Counted from the stretch's first letter, positions 22,740-35,410 are shown. The stretch is DNA of 64,000 nt from Ctenosaura bakeri (GCA_948474755.1 CAOLHI010000152.1:372001-436000), one strand, 5' to 3'. The notes: generated by a model not told the origin, from the letters alone. Made by a program: numbers and translations.

Positions 22740-22860
22740 CTGAGAGACTGTGACCTGCCCAAAGAGACCCACTAGGTTTCCATGGCCACACGTAGATTCA
22801 ACCTGTAGTCTCTCAGTGTCCTAGTCCAACACTCAAATCACCACGCCATGCCATCTCTCA

Positions 22861-23948
22861 AACTGACAATATAAACTTAATTTGCCACAGTTACAGGAAT
22901 TGCATCTGTATCAATGAAATGATCCCCTGGTCTGGCTAACTACTATGACTTTTATAAATTGGATTGTTCTCATATTTATGTAGTAGCTGAAGACTTGACA
23001 TATCACCAGTATTGTTTTTTTTAAAAAAATGTTTTGCTTAACAAAAACTTGACAAGATCTATGGTCAATTAAGATCCAGTATCTTAAATGTAAAGCATTT
23101 TGTATATTTATTAATTACTTGGCAAGCAATTTCAGTAGATCTTAGGACCAGTTCTGCCCTCTTTGTCACTCGCTGCATACTGTCCACTGCAACTCTCAAG
23201 ATTCAGTAGCAATAGCCCCCTATCTATGGCAACTACTATTTTCACAGTTATTTCTTTCAGTTCAACTTCAGTGCATTCTAATACTGAGAAATCCACTCGA
23301 TAATTGACTTCTCATGCCACAGTCAGAAATAAGGTTATTGGCTTAGAAAGGTACTATACTTTAAAATACTCATATTCTTTACCTTATGTCTAGTAATTCA
23401 ATAATGAGTCATTAAACTAATAATTTTATTGCCATATAAATATTGCAGTGAACTATTAAAGATCCTCTGAATACATCCCACACTTCTTTAAAATGAGAGA
23501 AAAGATTCTGTCTGGCTCAAGATCCTTTGCTGCCTGAGACATGACAGAAGCATAATCCCAAAATGATTCCAAGTCCAGGTGCTTCATGTGAAAGGCCATG
23601 AGAAATAAAATTTCTGAGGTAGAAATTCCAAAAACACATCCTAGGCAGTTAAAAAAGAACATAGCAACAGCAGCCACAACAGCAGCATTTTAAATAGATA
23701 ATGCTTTGCCATTCTTTCATGACAGTTAATATCTGCTGCCTGAGGCTGCCAATTTTAGGGAACATCTATAGTCACAGAGTTAGATCACAGAGCAGCAGCT
23801 TCTATTTTCATTATATTTGCTTAACTACTTCATGAGATTTTCCATTTTATGAAACTGCTTATATTCAACAGAATATTACAACTCATGACACTTGTCTCAA
23901 GGACTATAAAAAGAAAAAGAGAGGGAAGGAGAGAGGGAGGAGAGGAAG

Positions 23949-23987
<39 letters not shown>

Positions 23988-24749
23988 GGAAGAAACAAGG
24001 AGTTCCATGTGATCAGACCTCCATACATTTATTGTGATACCAACCTCCTACATGGACAAATCAGATCATGCAATGATTCCTTCCGGGCCAGTTAATACTG
24101 ATATGGGATTTTATCACATGAACCATATAGCTTAGGAAAGCTCATTACCGGTGTTATGGCAGCTGAGGAGAGCTTAATCATATAGAAGCATTTTTTTGTA
24201 CAGCAAATCAATCACCAAAGCATTTACCAAAGTTAAAAAAGATTTCTCTCTTGCCTCTTTCTCTCTTCTCAAAACTCTATCTTATATTTTGCAAACATAC
24301 ATGAAAACCTAGATTAAATCATCTTTAGCGGCGGGGGAACCATTTCTTCTGTCAAAATGGTTCTCCCTTTATGGACTTGTTTCATGCTATTTTTTAAAAG
24401 GTTCCTTTGCGCATTATGGGCAAATAAATATAAAATGAATGTGAAAAGAGTGATGTAGGCCATTGGATTACATCAATGACCTACCTAACCCACCATTTTG
24501 TTTACAGAGGAGCTTATCGGTTGCTCATGGAAGCCCTGAGTAGAACTGCTGTCTCCATCTCACACACCCTGGCACCCTAGGTATATTGCCTCTGATACTG
24601 GCACTAACAAATAAACATTGTGATACCATTGATGGCTATAATTTCCACAAATTTATCTAAGACCTGATTTGAAGTAGTCCTTTTTTGTCATCAACTACTT
24701 TTTTTTGGTCACTTTTTTGCTGCATCTTGCGACAGTGAATTAACTATAT
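22861..24749. other. Nothing recognised except a GAAA tract
   Basis: AT-rich sequence with the microsatellite at 23949-23986. No gene is recognised. Confidence 0.5.
23949..23986. repeat. (GAAA)n microsatellite
   Basis: About nine GAAA units after a GA-rich run. Confidence 0.95.
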
Positions 24750-24759
24750 GATGTAGGAA

Positions 24760-25190
24760 GAATTACTTCTATTTCTTCTGAATCTCCTGTTATTTAGTTT
24801 CAGTAGATGACCCTAGGTTTCTTAGCCATAGGTAGTCCTATTCTCCATAAATTTAACCAAATTCCATTTAAAACCATCCAATTTTGCAGCCATCACTATA
24901 TCTTTCTGGAGTGAATTCACAGTTTCACAAGGCACTCTATAGTGGTGAAGGGAACTTATTTTTCTCTGACCTAAATCTCCCACTGTTCAGTTTCACTGCA
25001 TGACTTCGGGATTTTTTTTGTGCAAGAAGAAAAAAAGCTTTCTCTTATCTATTTTCTCCACAGAATGGATAACGTTATATAACTCTATCATGCTTCCTTT
25101 TTCTCCTCCTCCTTCTAGGGTAAACAGCCCAACACGTTGTAACTTTTCCTCACAGAGTTCCAGTCCCTTGAATATGGGAGAAAAGTGGAT
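24760..25190 (-). mobile_element. LINE RT 3'-region fragment
   Basis: Read on the minus strand, this resembles the end of a CR1/L2-type reverse-transcriptase frame. Plus-strand landmarks are AACCATCCAATTTTGCAGCC, ATCACTATATCTTTCTGGAG, TGAATTCACAGTTTCAC, TATAACTCTATCATGCTTCC and GTAACTTTTCCTCACAGAG. These correspond to a degenerate RGDMIEVYK-like and FFxxRV-like stretch. It is heavily mutated and the clade cannot be fixed by eye. Confidence 0.5.
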
Positions 25191-25240
25191 ATTTATATAA
25201 CAAATGATGTTATATATTTGTTGTTATTTATATAACAATT

Positions 25241-25268
25241 GAATAAATAAATAAATAAATAAATAAAT
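25241..25268. repeat. (AAAT)n microsatellite
   Basis: About seven AAAT units. Confidence 0.95.
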
Positions 25269-27169
25269 ATTACTATTAAAGGAGGTCTCTACTAACTGTC
25301 TCCTGTCTAAAGCACAGTTTTATTACAGTACTTTTTCCCCCCCAAAAAGAAGGACAGCAGCAGCAACAATAATGACTTTTTGGAGAAAGATGTAAATGAC
25401 TAGATTTATAAAAACATTAAGAGTACACATTTGTTTAGTCAAAGCACAAAGTATTTTCCTCTTTCATTAATAAACGTTAAAAATATTATGTTTGCAGTAT
25501 CTATTCAAACCTAGATATGGAGACCAAAGGCAAGGCTATATTAGCATCTAGATTATTATCATCTCCCATCTTCTTTCTTTGACTGATAGACAAAAGTCAG
25601 CATTTTTTTCTCAGTCCAAAGAACAATCCCAGATGGTATAAAATAGCAAATTCCTAAGATTATGAATTTCAATAATATGGTTAATAAGGTTAACCAAAGA
25701 AATATGACAAAGAGCTTTCCAGAAAGAAGTAGCCTATTGAAAACACTTATGTTCCATTTTCTACTGTGCAAGCAACTGAATGCTGGTCTGGCTGACCTTG
25801 AAACACTTATTTGCAAAATTCTGAATTGTTGGAATGATCACAAAGATATTTCTTTTGTTAGCTTAAACGTCTTCGCTATCACTAAAGAGCGTTCGGAAAT
25901 AATCCCCCATAGCAGTAAATAATACTTTAAAATCAATAAACAGTTCCCAAAGCATCACTCCACACAGACAATATTGTTATATCCCTATGTTATTGGCATT
26001 CTAGTCACTATTTAATGAAACAACCTGCCATTTCTGTAGCCTACATTCTTTCAGGTCTCATGTCTTAAAAGAAAATGAAATAGTCATTTAAAATTTTCAT
26101 CTCCATGGTAATGTTTAGATGTTTTTAAGTGTTCAGTTTATTAGCTTTCTCTCCCTACCCCAGCTGCTTCCTCTAAAAATTATCTCCTTGAAATGGTGTG
26201 ATACCTAAATAAATTTTTAATATGGAGCAGTTTCTCTTCTGACTCTTTTGTCTCACTATCCAAAAGACTGCACAATAATCATTCCCTGATACTCTGTTGG
26301 TAAAAAATATCCCTATGAGGCACTGCTGTGATATTAAACCTCTAAATATTTTAGTAAAACTAAAATGAAGCACTTACGAAATTAGTCACATCTGCCATTG
26401 GGCCTTTCTTCACCTCATACTTCCCAAGTCTATTGCCTCAAACAAAAAGATTTAAAATGTGAAAAGCTATTATGTTCTTATAGGCTGCTCTTATAGCCAA
26501 AAGTTTAAATTTAATATTACTAAAGAAAATTACCTGAAATACTCCTGGCTCTTTTCTTTCCTCATTCTCTGGTTAAAATGCCCCTTTGTGTGTGTATGTG
26601 TGTGCATTGTTTACATATGGAATGTCCTTCAGCAGCTGCTTTAAATATTGACATTAAAATAACATGAATTAAGGTTTTCTTCTGCACACCATAATTTTAC
26701 AGACATCCCAGGCTAGCTGATTTCCAAGGAATCAGAATAGCAAATACTCAAGAGTTTCAAAATACTCAGACTTTATTTCAAGCTGTAAGTTTGTCTATGT
26801 TAGAGGTAAACTGGAAGTTAAAACACTGCAGGTATTATTATTATTATTTAAACAGTTACACAGTAAAGAGCAGTTGAGGTCCATGCAAATTTGAACTTGT
26901 CATCTTCTAATTACAATTGCTAAAATTTTCTAGTGGCTCTACTTAAATTCAGTATTATGGAAGTAGACATTTGTTTGTACAAGATTTTTTTCCCCACCCT
27001 ATATCAGCATGCCCCTAATCTGCCCCTTAGCAGACCAGATATGGAGTCACTCAAAGGACTTTAGAGAAAAATGGTAATTTGATCCATCAGCAAAATGCAT
27101 TCCACTGATGGGAAGGACAGTTGGACAAAATCCCATAAAAACATTAGTAATGGTAGTAGTTTTAGTATT
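25269..27169. other. Nothing recognised
   Basis: AT-rich sequence; a short TG-rich tract occurs near 26586-26604. No gene or interspersed repeat identified. Confidence 0.5.
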
Positions 27170-27740
27170 TATAGTAGTATTTTGTTAACCTGCCTTTCTC
27201 CCAACATGCGATTTAAGACAGCTAACATTAAAACAATGCAAGTTAAAATATGCATAAAATTTTAAATATACAATTTAAAAAACAATGAAATAATTTATAG
27301 TTTAAAAACTTTAAATAAAAATATTAAATGTGTTAAAATTATACTAATATTAAAAACAGAACCACATAGTATTAAAAGTCAATTTATAACAGCCTGATGA
27401 CACAAAAAAATGTTTTAACTGAGCAACAGAAGAAGAGTATAGATGGGACCATCCTTGCCTCTCTCGGGAAGTTCCAAAGTCTAGGAGTAGCCACTGAGAA
27501 GGCCCTCTCCCTTGTTCCCACCAAACGTGCCCAAGAGGATGATAGGAAGGGTTATCTTAAGGCTCTAATGGACTCATAAAGAGAAATATGGTCCTTCAGA
27601 TAACCTGAGCCCAGGCTATATAGGGCTTTACAGGTCAAAACCAGCACTTTGAATTGTACCCAGAAATGGAACTGTAGCCAATGGAGCTGTTACAACAAGA
27701 GAGTTGTGTGATGCCTGTAATCAGCCCTGCTTAGCAACCT
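27170..27740 (-). mobile_element. LINE-like 3' region, minus strand
   Basis: Plus-strand landmarks are CTGCCTTTCTCCCAACATGC, then an AT-rich tract, GCCACTGAGAAGGCCCTCTC, CAGGCTATATAGGGCTTTAC, AAAACCAGCACTTTGAATTG and GCCAATGGAGCTGTTACAAC. I recall this block as a common reptile LINE 3' region. On the minus strand GGGAGAGGGCCTTCTCAGTG would be coding. A sense-strand relative lies at 35830-36065. The clade (L2-like) is uncertain. Confidence 0.55.
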
Positions 27741-27949
27741 GACTAAAGCACAAAACTATCTTCATCACATCTTGACAAAACTATCATATTGATAAAGAAA
27801 CAATGTCCACGACAAATTATTTGGACCAGAGCAATGCTGAAGAACATTTTGTTCCATTTTGTCACTGATCTAATCTAATATCTTTGTTTTAAAAAGTGAA
27901 AAGCAATTAAAAGCCTGCCTCTGTATTTCTGTCTTTAAGATGCCTTTCA

Positions 27950-28830
27950 TAGTGACAGCAAATTGGGAGACGTTGCTAATACACCAGAGGACAGGATCAA
28001 AATTCAAAATGACCTTGACAGATTCAAGAGCTGGGCCAAAACTAACAAAATGAATTTCAACAGAGAGAAGTGTAAGGTCCTACACTTAGGCAGAAAAAAT
28101 GGAATGCACAAATATAGGATGGGGAAGCATAGCTGAATAGCAGTACATGTGAAAGGGATTTAGGAGTTTTGGTGGATCCCAAACTGAACATGAGTCACCA
28201 GTGTGATACGGCAGCCAAGAAAGCCAACGCGATTCTTGGTTGTATCAATAGGAATGTGGTGTCTAGATTGAGGGAAGTAATGGTACCACTCTATTCTGCA
28301 TTGGTTAGGCCTCATCTGGAATACTGTGTCCAGTTCTGGGCACCTCAATTCAAGAAGGATATCAACAAGCTGGAACGTGTCCAGAGGAGGGTGACCAAAA
28401 TGGTGAAGGGTCTGGAAGACACACCGTATGAAGAATGGCTTAGGGAGCTGAGTGTGTTTAGGCTGCAGAAGAGAAGGTTAAGAGGGGGCATGATAGCCAT
28501 GTTTGAATATTTGAAGGGATGTTATTCGAGGAGGGAGTGGGCTTGTTTTCTGCTGCTCCAGAGACTAAGACAAGGAACAGTGGATTCAAGCTGCAGGAAA
28601 GGAGATTCCACCTGAACCTCAGGAAGAACTTCCTGACGGTCAGAGCTGTCCTGCAGTGAAATATGCTGCCTCAAAGTGTGCTGGAGTCTCCTTCTTTGGA
28701 GATTTTTAAGCAGAGGCTGGATGGCTCTGTTGAGAATGCTTTGATGTATGTTCCTGCATGGCAGGGGGTTGGACTGGGTGGCCCCTGTGATCTCTTCCAA
28801 CTGTATGATTCTATGAGTTTATGATTGTGA
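27950..28830 (+). mobile_element. CR1 LINE, 5'-truncated copy
   Basis: It holds the last part of the CR1 reverse-transcriptase frame and the 3' region. 27995-28125 encodes LDRFKSWAKTNKMNFNREKC-like sequence; 28169-28615 is the thumb region. The 3' region contains CCTCAGGAAGAACTTCCTGA, GGAGATTTTTAAGCAGAGGC, GGGGGTTGGACTGGGTGGCC and the terminal TGATTCTATGA-type repeat expected at a CR1 3' end (about 28800-28825). 5' truncation is normal for CR1. Few frame breaks make this the best CR1 copy in the window. Confidence 0.9.
28169..28615 (+). pseudogene. CR1 reverse transcriptase C-terminal fragment
   Basis: An open frame of 148 codons with [20 protein letters not shown] near residue 13, [20 protein letters not shown] near 42, [18 protein letters not shown] near 67 and [19 protein letters not shown] near 97. 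These are the hallmark blocks of the CR1 RT thumb. The upstream RT palm is absent, and there is a frame break between the KVLHLGR block near 28080 and the start of this frame. It is a relic, not a host gene. Confidence 0.88.
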
Positions 28831-31734
28831 ACAGAAACAAATATTAACTGATCTGTCTCAAACCTGTTGATACAAATCAAGTACCTGTGTCTCAGTTCAC
28901 AACACTAAGTGCTATCATAATGCCACTAGGCTTTCTAGCATTAGCTTGACATGTGTGCATAGACTGCAGGCTATGAAGTCGCTAAAATCATGAAGAAAAT
29001 CTGAAGAGTGCCAAGACTTTGGCAACTATACAAATCAATCAATGCATCACTTCACTGTTGAAGACATAATGACAAAAACTGATACCAGGTATGACAGGTT
29101 CACTGACACCATTTTTTTCTAAAGAAGCAAAGATCAGCAGATGTGCATTAGCCAATTTCGCCACCTACAACGAAGATAGAATATGAATCATATACTAGCT
29201 AGAGCACAGAGGGAATTTAGAGGTTGCAAGGTGCACATGGTAAGCCTGATCTACTTCAGTTCACCAGTAATTTTCTCAGTGGAAATGAGGCTTGGCTTGC
29301 AATATACAGCTGGTAGGAAATTTTGGACCACCAGAAAAAAAGGGGAGGGGAACATGTGGTTTGAAATTTGTTCCAAATAGATTTAAATTGTCTAGGCAGT
29401 GGTTCCAGCTATCTCATTAGCTTACTGGAACATACTCAAGTAAAGGGAAAGATGTCTCTCATAGTGAAATTTTAGTTTGAGAAAATGATTTTAGATTCCG
29501 CTTTCAGAATTTTATTAGTGTCCATTAGTTTAAACTGTGACCTTTTTCATTAATTAATAAGTATAGAATCCTGGGTTCAAATAATATAAATAAAGAAAAT
29601 TATTGACACTGAAATAATCATCTGTCTCCTTGTTTTCATAGATAATCTGTTGCCACTTTCATTATCACTATTTTTGCCATCTTGCCTACAGTTCTTAGTG
29701 CACAATGGCTATAGTAATGATTCAATGTTGATTAAATCTGTGAATTAAAAAATGTAAAATGAACAGGATAATGCTCTACAGTTATTCATCTGGACATCAG
29801 TTAATGCTACCAACAAAAAAATAATGGTGTGATTAAGAGAATAAAGATCAACCATGGTGAGAAAGTCAAGTTTTAGAAGTCTGTCTCTATTTGATCTATG
29901 GCTGTTTGTCTTTTTCCCCCTTAAATATTATACTCCATAGCTGAAATTGAAAATTAAACATGTTAATATGCTAATAAACACAAATTATTCAAACTGATTC
30001 TGACACTCAGACAGACAGACAGACAGACAGACACACACACACACACAAGGTTTGGGTGGAAATGTGTAATTTGTGCAGAATGCATTCACTTCATGTGTAA
30101 AAAATTTTCCTTGATGCTGAAAATATGTTTGTTACCCCCAAAATATGAAGAAAAACTACATAGGATTTTTTTTTCCTGAAGGGTGAAAATTTGAGACTGT
30201 TCTCCTCAGTGGGGTTTCTCAAGATTTGTGACACTGTTTTTACTTCAAGGGTGCAAATATTAACAAGCATTCTTCACACCAGTAATAGCTGCAACAAATG
30301 ATTTGTTTCATATTGCTCTAATTGTCACAGTTCTAGGAAAGTACCTAACCTCAGAATCTAGTAGTTTGGTGAACTACTTAGAGTGCACCAAAGTAGTGGA
30401 GAAGACAGTGCTTGAGGATTAAATAAGTTTAATTCAGATTATCTTCAGATTTGTAGCTCAGGAAAGTGAGCCAGAGCTGTTTAGCAAGGAACTTTAAGCA
30501 TCTCACCAAGCTACAAATCTCAGATTACCTTACAACACAGCCATGACAAAACGGTCTAATATAACCATATAGAGCACATATGGCTTATATCTGTTTGTAG
30601 AAACAAAGATATAAGACAAAATATTTAGTTACTATTCTGCCCCCGCAAAACACAAACTTGCTATTACCATTCAGTGCATTTAGCTGTAGAGTGAAGTTAC
30701 AGAACTGATTTATATCATATGTTGGGGTCTTAGAGATTTACAATCATAGAGTATCCTATTTATCTCTTCACAGAACTGTCCATGATAGCTCGGGAAATTT
30801 CAGAAGTTTTAGTCCATAAAAGAAATGTTTCAAAGTTCTGCTTTTCTGAACATACATCATTTCTCCATCATTCGCTCAATAGCCTTTACTGGAACCTTGA
30901 ATCAGGCAAGTTTGATTGTTCTTTCATCCAGGCTGTGGGACTGTGATTGAACACAGATGCCTCAACCCTATTAGAGGTAATATGGACTTCAAGCAGGATT
31001 CCAGTACAGTTTCCAGTCCTGCAAAAACTAAACCCGTTGAATACTTGCAGCTCCTCATAAAGACATAGGAACTCTGTGTGGTGAAAAGATGACCAAAAAA
31101 AAAACCAAAAAAGGGTGGGGAGTAAAGAAGTCATGAGAGATACACTAAACACAGTTACATGTAAAGAATTCAGAAAACACAACATTCTATTTCCTATCTA
31201 TACAATTTCTTAATCAGGAAACTGATTATTTTCATAAACTGGGGATGGAACCCCATGAAGTGTAGGGAGGACAGAGGAGGATTGAATAAGTGAGAGGTTG
31301 GGTACGGGCTAGCAATGAAGCAAAAGGATTTGGGGAGGGGGGCGAGCCAAGTGAAAGAGGAAAAGGGAGGAATATACATGGGAGAGGTTGAAACTCGGTA
31401 TCTAACTGTGATAGGCTTTTAATTCTCTACAGACTGGTTTTGCAGTTCCAACCTAATACGGCATCATAACACTATCACTTAGCCTTATGCTACCCTTTAA
31501 ACACTGCCTTTGTGTAAAAGAGCTAGTGACACATATTTTAGCTAACTAAAGAAAATCTATTTGAAACAACACTCTTCTTTTCCATGTCATGTTTAGAGGC
31601 AAATACACATGACTTGCCTATTCTGAAATGCTGCCATGAAATTCAAAATATAGAAATCTACATCATACATTGTATGGGGATTTTTTTGTCTGAGCATTAT
31701 GCATGTGTAAGGGAATATAGTTTGAAAAGGACCT
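28831..31734. other. Nothing recognised except a microsatellite
   Basis: AT-rich sequence. The only clear feature is the compound repeat at 30008-30047. Confidence 0.5.
30008..30047. repeat. (CAGA)n(CA)n compound microsatellite
   Basis: About six CAGA units run directly into about nine CA units. Confidence 0.95.
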
Positions 31735-32425
31735 GGATAAGCTAGAAAACTGGGCTGAAATTCAACAGAGACCAAAAACCTACATTCAGGACCAAAAAGT
31801 CACATGCACACTCGGCTCAGCTGTGGTACAAGTGAAAAGGACCTTGGAATTGTTGTTAATCAGAAGATGAATATGACCCAGCATGTGATGCTGCAGCAAA
31901 GGCAAATAATATTTAGTAGCCTGAATTACTTTCCAAGTCAAGGGAAGTAACAGTCCCACTATACTCTGCACTAATCAGGCCTCATCTGTTCAGTTCTGAG
32001 CACCTCATTTTAAGAAGGATATAGACAAGTTGGAGCAGAGAAGAGAAACAAGGACAATAAGAGGAATGGACAATGAAACATATGAGGAAAGGTTGAGAAA
32101 GTTGACCATGTTCAACTTCGTGAAGAGAAGACTGGGGGTAACATGGTCATGCTTTAAATATTTAAAGGGCTGTACCAGAGGGTAGGATCAGGCCTAAATA
32201 TTTTAAGTTAAAGAAGGGTAGATTTTTGATTGAGCATTAGAAGAATCTTGAAAGGAAGAGTGGTTTGGCAATGGAACCAATTACCTAGAATGAGAGTGGG
32301 TTCTCTTTCTCTGGACATCTTCCAAAACAAGCTGGACAGCTACCTGCTGGGAATTTCCTGCATTAGGGAGAGGGTTGTACTCAATGGCCTATGAGGCCTC
32401 TTCCAACATTATGATTTCATTATTC
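31735..32425 (+). mobile_element. Old CR1 LINE remnant
   Basis: Collinear with 28050-28830 but far more diverged: ACCTTGGAATTGTTGTTAAT, CAAGGGAAGTAACAGTCCCA, CTAATCAGGCCTCATCTGTT, GCACCTCATTTTAAGAAGGA, TGGACATCTTCCAAAACAAG, GGTTGTACTCAATGGCC and TTATGATTTCATTATTC at the end. Many stops and indels. Confidence 0.8.
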
Positions 32426-32454
32426 CAAGAATAATGCTAGCAAAGGTCTAGGAT

Positions 32455-32562
32455 TTACAGTGCAAACCTATACATGTCTCTTCAAAATGAAGCCTCACTG
32501 AGGTCACTGGGACCTTTTTCAATCAAGCGTACATAAGATTGCAGCCTTGCAGACAGGGATAT
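32455..32562. mobile_element. Palindromic interspersed repeat
   Basis: TGCAAACCTATACATGTCTC and AAGCGTACATAAGATTGCAG lie at opposite ends of a near palindrome around TCACTGAGGTCACTGGGA. The pattern matches a short palindromic repeat I recall as common in sauropsids (consensus around CCATTGAGTTCAATGG). A second copy is at 42110-42215. Confidence 0.5.
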
Positions 32563-32847
32563 CCCTATCAGTCAAATCTGTTTCCCAAAGTTTTCTTCCT
32601 CTAGTTACCTACAAGCAGGGCGCAAGGCTGGCATACAGGTGATAATGAATTGTTAATACCTACAGGTATGATTTTACAGAACAGTAAAAAACAACAACAA
32701 CAAATGCCACCAGCTAAAGCAGCTACTAATGTGATTACAATGAAGACACTGATGAAATAATAAATGAAATATTATAAAATTGTTTAAAAATATAAAATTA
32801 ACTTATTGAGGACAAGGGAAAACACATGATTCTATGCAAACATGCAT

Positions 32848-32855
32848 ATGATGAT

Positions 32856-32889
<34 letters not shown>

Positions 32890-32945
32890 TTTTATTTATT
32901 ACCTGCCTCTCCCCAAGGATACAGTTAAAAACAAAAATGGAAAAT
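32848..32945 (-). mobile_element. LINE 3'-end fragment with (GAT)n tail
   Basis: A (GAT)n tract at about 32850-32887 joins TTTTATTTATTACCTGCCTC and TCCCCAAGGATAC, the same LINE 3' terminus seen at 8180-8260. On the LINE sense strand the microsatellite follows the 3' end. Confidence 0.6.
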
Positions 32946-34345
32946 AAACTAGGATACCTGATTTGTTCTTCAGGGATCTCAATTACATAGGAATCTTGAT
33001 CATTTCAGGGAGCCCTCCTGCCTTCCCTGTTCCAGGTCCATGCCTCCAAGTCCACTTTTAATGCCACTTCTTTGTAGATACCCCTATTTACATATTTTTT
33101 CATAATGTGCACATTTTCAAATTGTATGCATTGTTTACGTGTGTCACTCATTTATTTAACTGTGTGTGAAATTTTGAAATGGACATACTTTTCATTTTAT
33201 TAGATGTAGCCTTTCCCCCCCTATTCTACAGAATACATTCTTCAGATTTCATCACAAGTCTGGAAAGAAGAAGATTTTCAAACAAAATCTATGCTCAATC
33301 TATGTCCATTTCTGAGTGTTGTGGTCTGAGAAAATGGGGGAAAATAATAATCAAAACTAGATTCTTCACACATCCCTACTCAGAGACCTAGTTATGATAC
33401 TTAGTTGAGAAATAAATGTATGGCTATCATGCAAGTTCTCCTGCTGTGGTTAGCAAAGGATTCCAACTGTAGCAATGAGATTTACATACCATTTGGCTAC
33501 CAAAAATCTCATTCATTAAAACAGACAATACTGTATCAGTATAATGAGGAATAATGTATTTTCTTAAAGACATTGCCAAATTAATTAATTTATAATTCAG
33601 TGGACTTTTCAAAGAAAATTTCTAATAACCTAATACAGTTCATTGGCCCACAACCAAAAATGTATTCTAATATATTTCAGCTAAGTACAAATCCGACTGT
33701 TGAAAATTAACTTCTGTCACAATGAAGGATCAGTGGCAATATACTTTATTCAGCTCCTAAGGAATTTAGCTTTAGCAAAATTCCTCCCAAGTGCAATGTG
33801 CCGATAAAATGTGGGGATTTTCACTGTGCCAGCTATAGAAGGCCAAGCTCAACCTGTAATTTTCCTTTGTGTAATGAGACATTTGTCATTAGTGTTATTA
33901 TTACTTATGCTATGCAGTTTTGAGAACTTCAGCTCTTCATTTATAGTCTTACTTCAGTTGCAGTATTGTATAACTCTCAAACATATTTTGATTGCTATAA
34001 ATATTTCTGTATCTTGGAAAATCTCCCATGCTCATAATTTAAATAAAACCTGTTTTGTTGTGCTGAGCACAGTCAATAGGTTTCAGTGGCTATGGGTAGT
34101 TTGAATATGCCATTGTGTATGACAACCTACCTGAAGAAACTTTACTTGAATTATAGTACTGAATGCCAAATTTTCCTTGGATTTGAAATCTACTATACCA
34201 GCAAGAACTCTCTGAACTAGGCATGTGCAATCTATTTCCTTCTATTCTATTTCATATTGTTAACACACTATTCTGCTCTTCAGTGTTCTGCTGATTAATA
34301 GGGAAATCTCTGTTCCTTTCCTCAGTATACGTTTCTTTCTGTCTT
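32946..34345. other. Nothing recognised
   Basis: AT-rich sequence. Frames at 33179-33391 and 33811-34104 show no recognisable domain. Confidence 0.5.
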
Positions 34346-34440
34346 GACATGTGTAATGCAGGGATGGGCATTATACTGCCCTCCAGAGATTTATTGAACT
34401 GCAGCTTCTAGCATCCATCACCATACTTGCCCAAAGCTTG
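34346..34440. mobile_element. hAT-like palindromic repeat fragment
   Basis: GCAGGGATGGGCATTATACT, GCCCTCCAGAGATTTATTGA and ACTGCAGCTTCTAGCATCC resemble one half of the short palindromic hAT-like repeat at 9688. The other half is missing. Confidence 0.5.
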
Positions 34441-34604
34441 TGATCTGTTTTGAAACAAGTGTGTACAAATAGTGCACACATCTAAAGTAGTGCACAGAAA
34501 ACACTGTCCATATGAATTTGATCAAGAGTTGAGATTGTCAGGAGAAATCCATTCTTCATTCATACTGCCCTCAGAGATTCATTTCATGAGGACATAAAAA
34601 TGGG

Positions 34605-34961
34605 CTTTTTAAAAAATTATTATTTTTATTCATCTTTAATAACATAAAACAAACATCACATCTTACAAATTTACAATAGAAAACAATCGAAAAACATAAA
34701 GACAAAAAGGTGTATCCATACATCCATACACTTTCACATCTCTTCTATTGATTCCTTTATCTGTTCTAATGGCTTTATCTCTTACATTTTTAATTCCATA
34801 TAAAATTACATTCAGTACCACACTTTTCTCATACAAAACTGATTTTCTATACACAAACCTATTCTACCTTCCCTTATTTTCTTCTTCTGTTTTCTTTCCA
34901 GTGATTCTCTATTTAGTGTTTACCAGCAATAAACTATTGAATGAAATTCATTTCCAAAAGA

Positions 34962-34993
<32 letters not shown>

Positions 34994-35410
34994 AAAACTC
35001 TACCTTTCTCTAAGTTTCTAAATATTAAATCAAGATTGCTAACTTTATCTTATCTCCAACTTTAGTTTAATTGAATTAATCTATTCCCCTTTTTATTTTT
35101 ATGTACTTTATATAAAAAAGAAGAAAAAAAATTACCGTATTTCTACATTCTTCTCTGTATCTTAATACTAATAATTGTTTTTACTTTTATTTCTTCTTTT
35201 CCCTATTCCTCTAAATTTTTGGATTTAGTTTATTTTTATGTATCTAAATATATATTTCTCTGTCTCCTTCTTTAAGTTTCTATCCTATTTCAACCTTATA
35301 AAATTATAATTTCTAATAGTTTCCAGTAGCTTTTCTTTTATGAGGAGATTTCCTTTTCTATCCCCTTTATTGCAATTTCCCCCCATTTTTCTTCTTCTTC
35401 TTCTTGGAGA
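34605..35410 (-). mobile_element. L1 3' part, minus strand
   Basis: On the minus strand the segment ends TTTGTTTTATGTTATTAAAG then ATGAATAAAAATAATAATT, similar to the end of the 14.5-kb L1 (TTTGTTTTTGTGTTATAGTT). Near 35290-35400 the minus strand encodes a degenerate KWGEIAIKGIEKEI stretch matching L1 ORF2 KIAINDKL near its end. The piece abuts an oppositely oriented L1 segment at 35411. Confidence 0.6.
34963..34990. repeat. (AAAT)n microsatellite
   Basis: About seven AAAT units inside the minus-strand L1 piece. Confidence 0.85.

Larger units (their letters stand above)
22138..22860 (-). mobile_element. tRNA-derived SINE split by family A
   Basis: The left piece (22138-22265: GTGTGACTTCACATCATTTC, CCTAAGGTGAACTTATTGTG, CTTGCCTTCCTCTGAGA-like) and right piece (22745-22860: AGACTGTGACCTGCCCAAAG, ACTCAAATCACCACGCCATG) together form one SINE on the minus strand. 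Removing 22266-22739 plus one copy of CTGAG restores continuous SINE sequence matching the copy at 38366-38595. The A and B boxes lie in the right piece when read on the minus strand. Confidence 0.85.
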
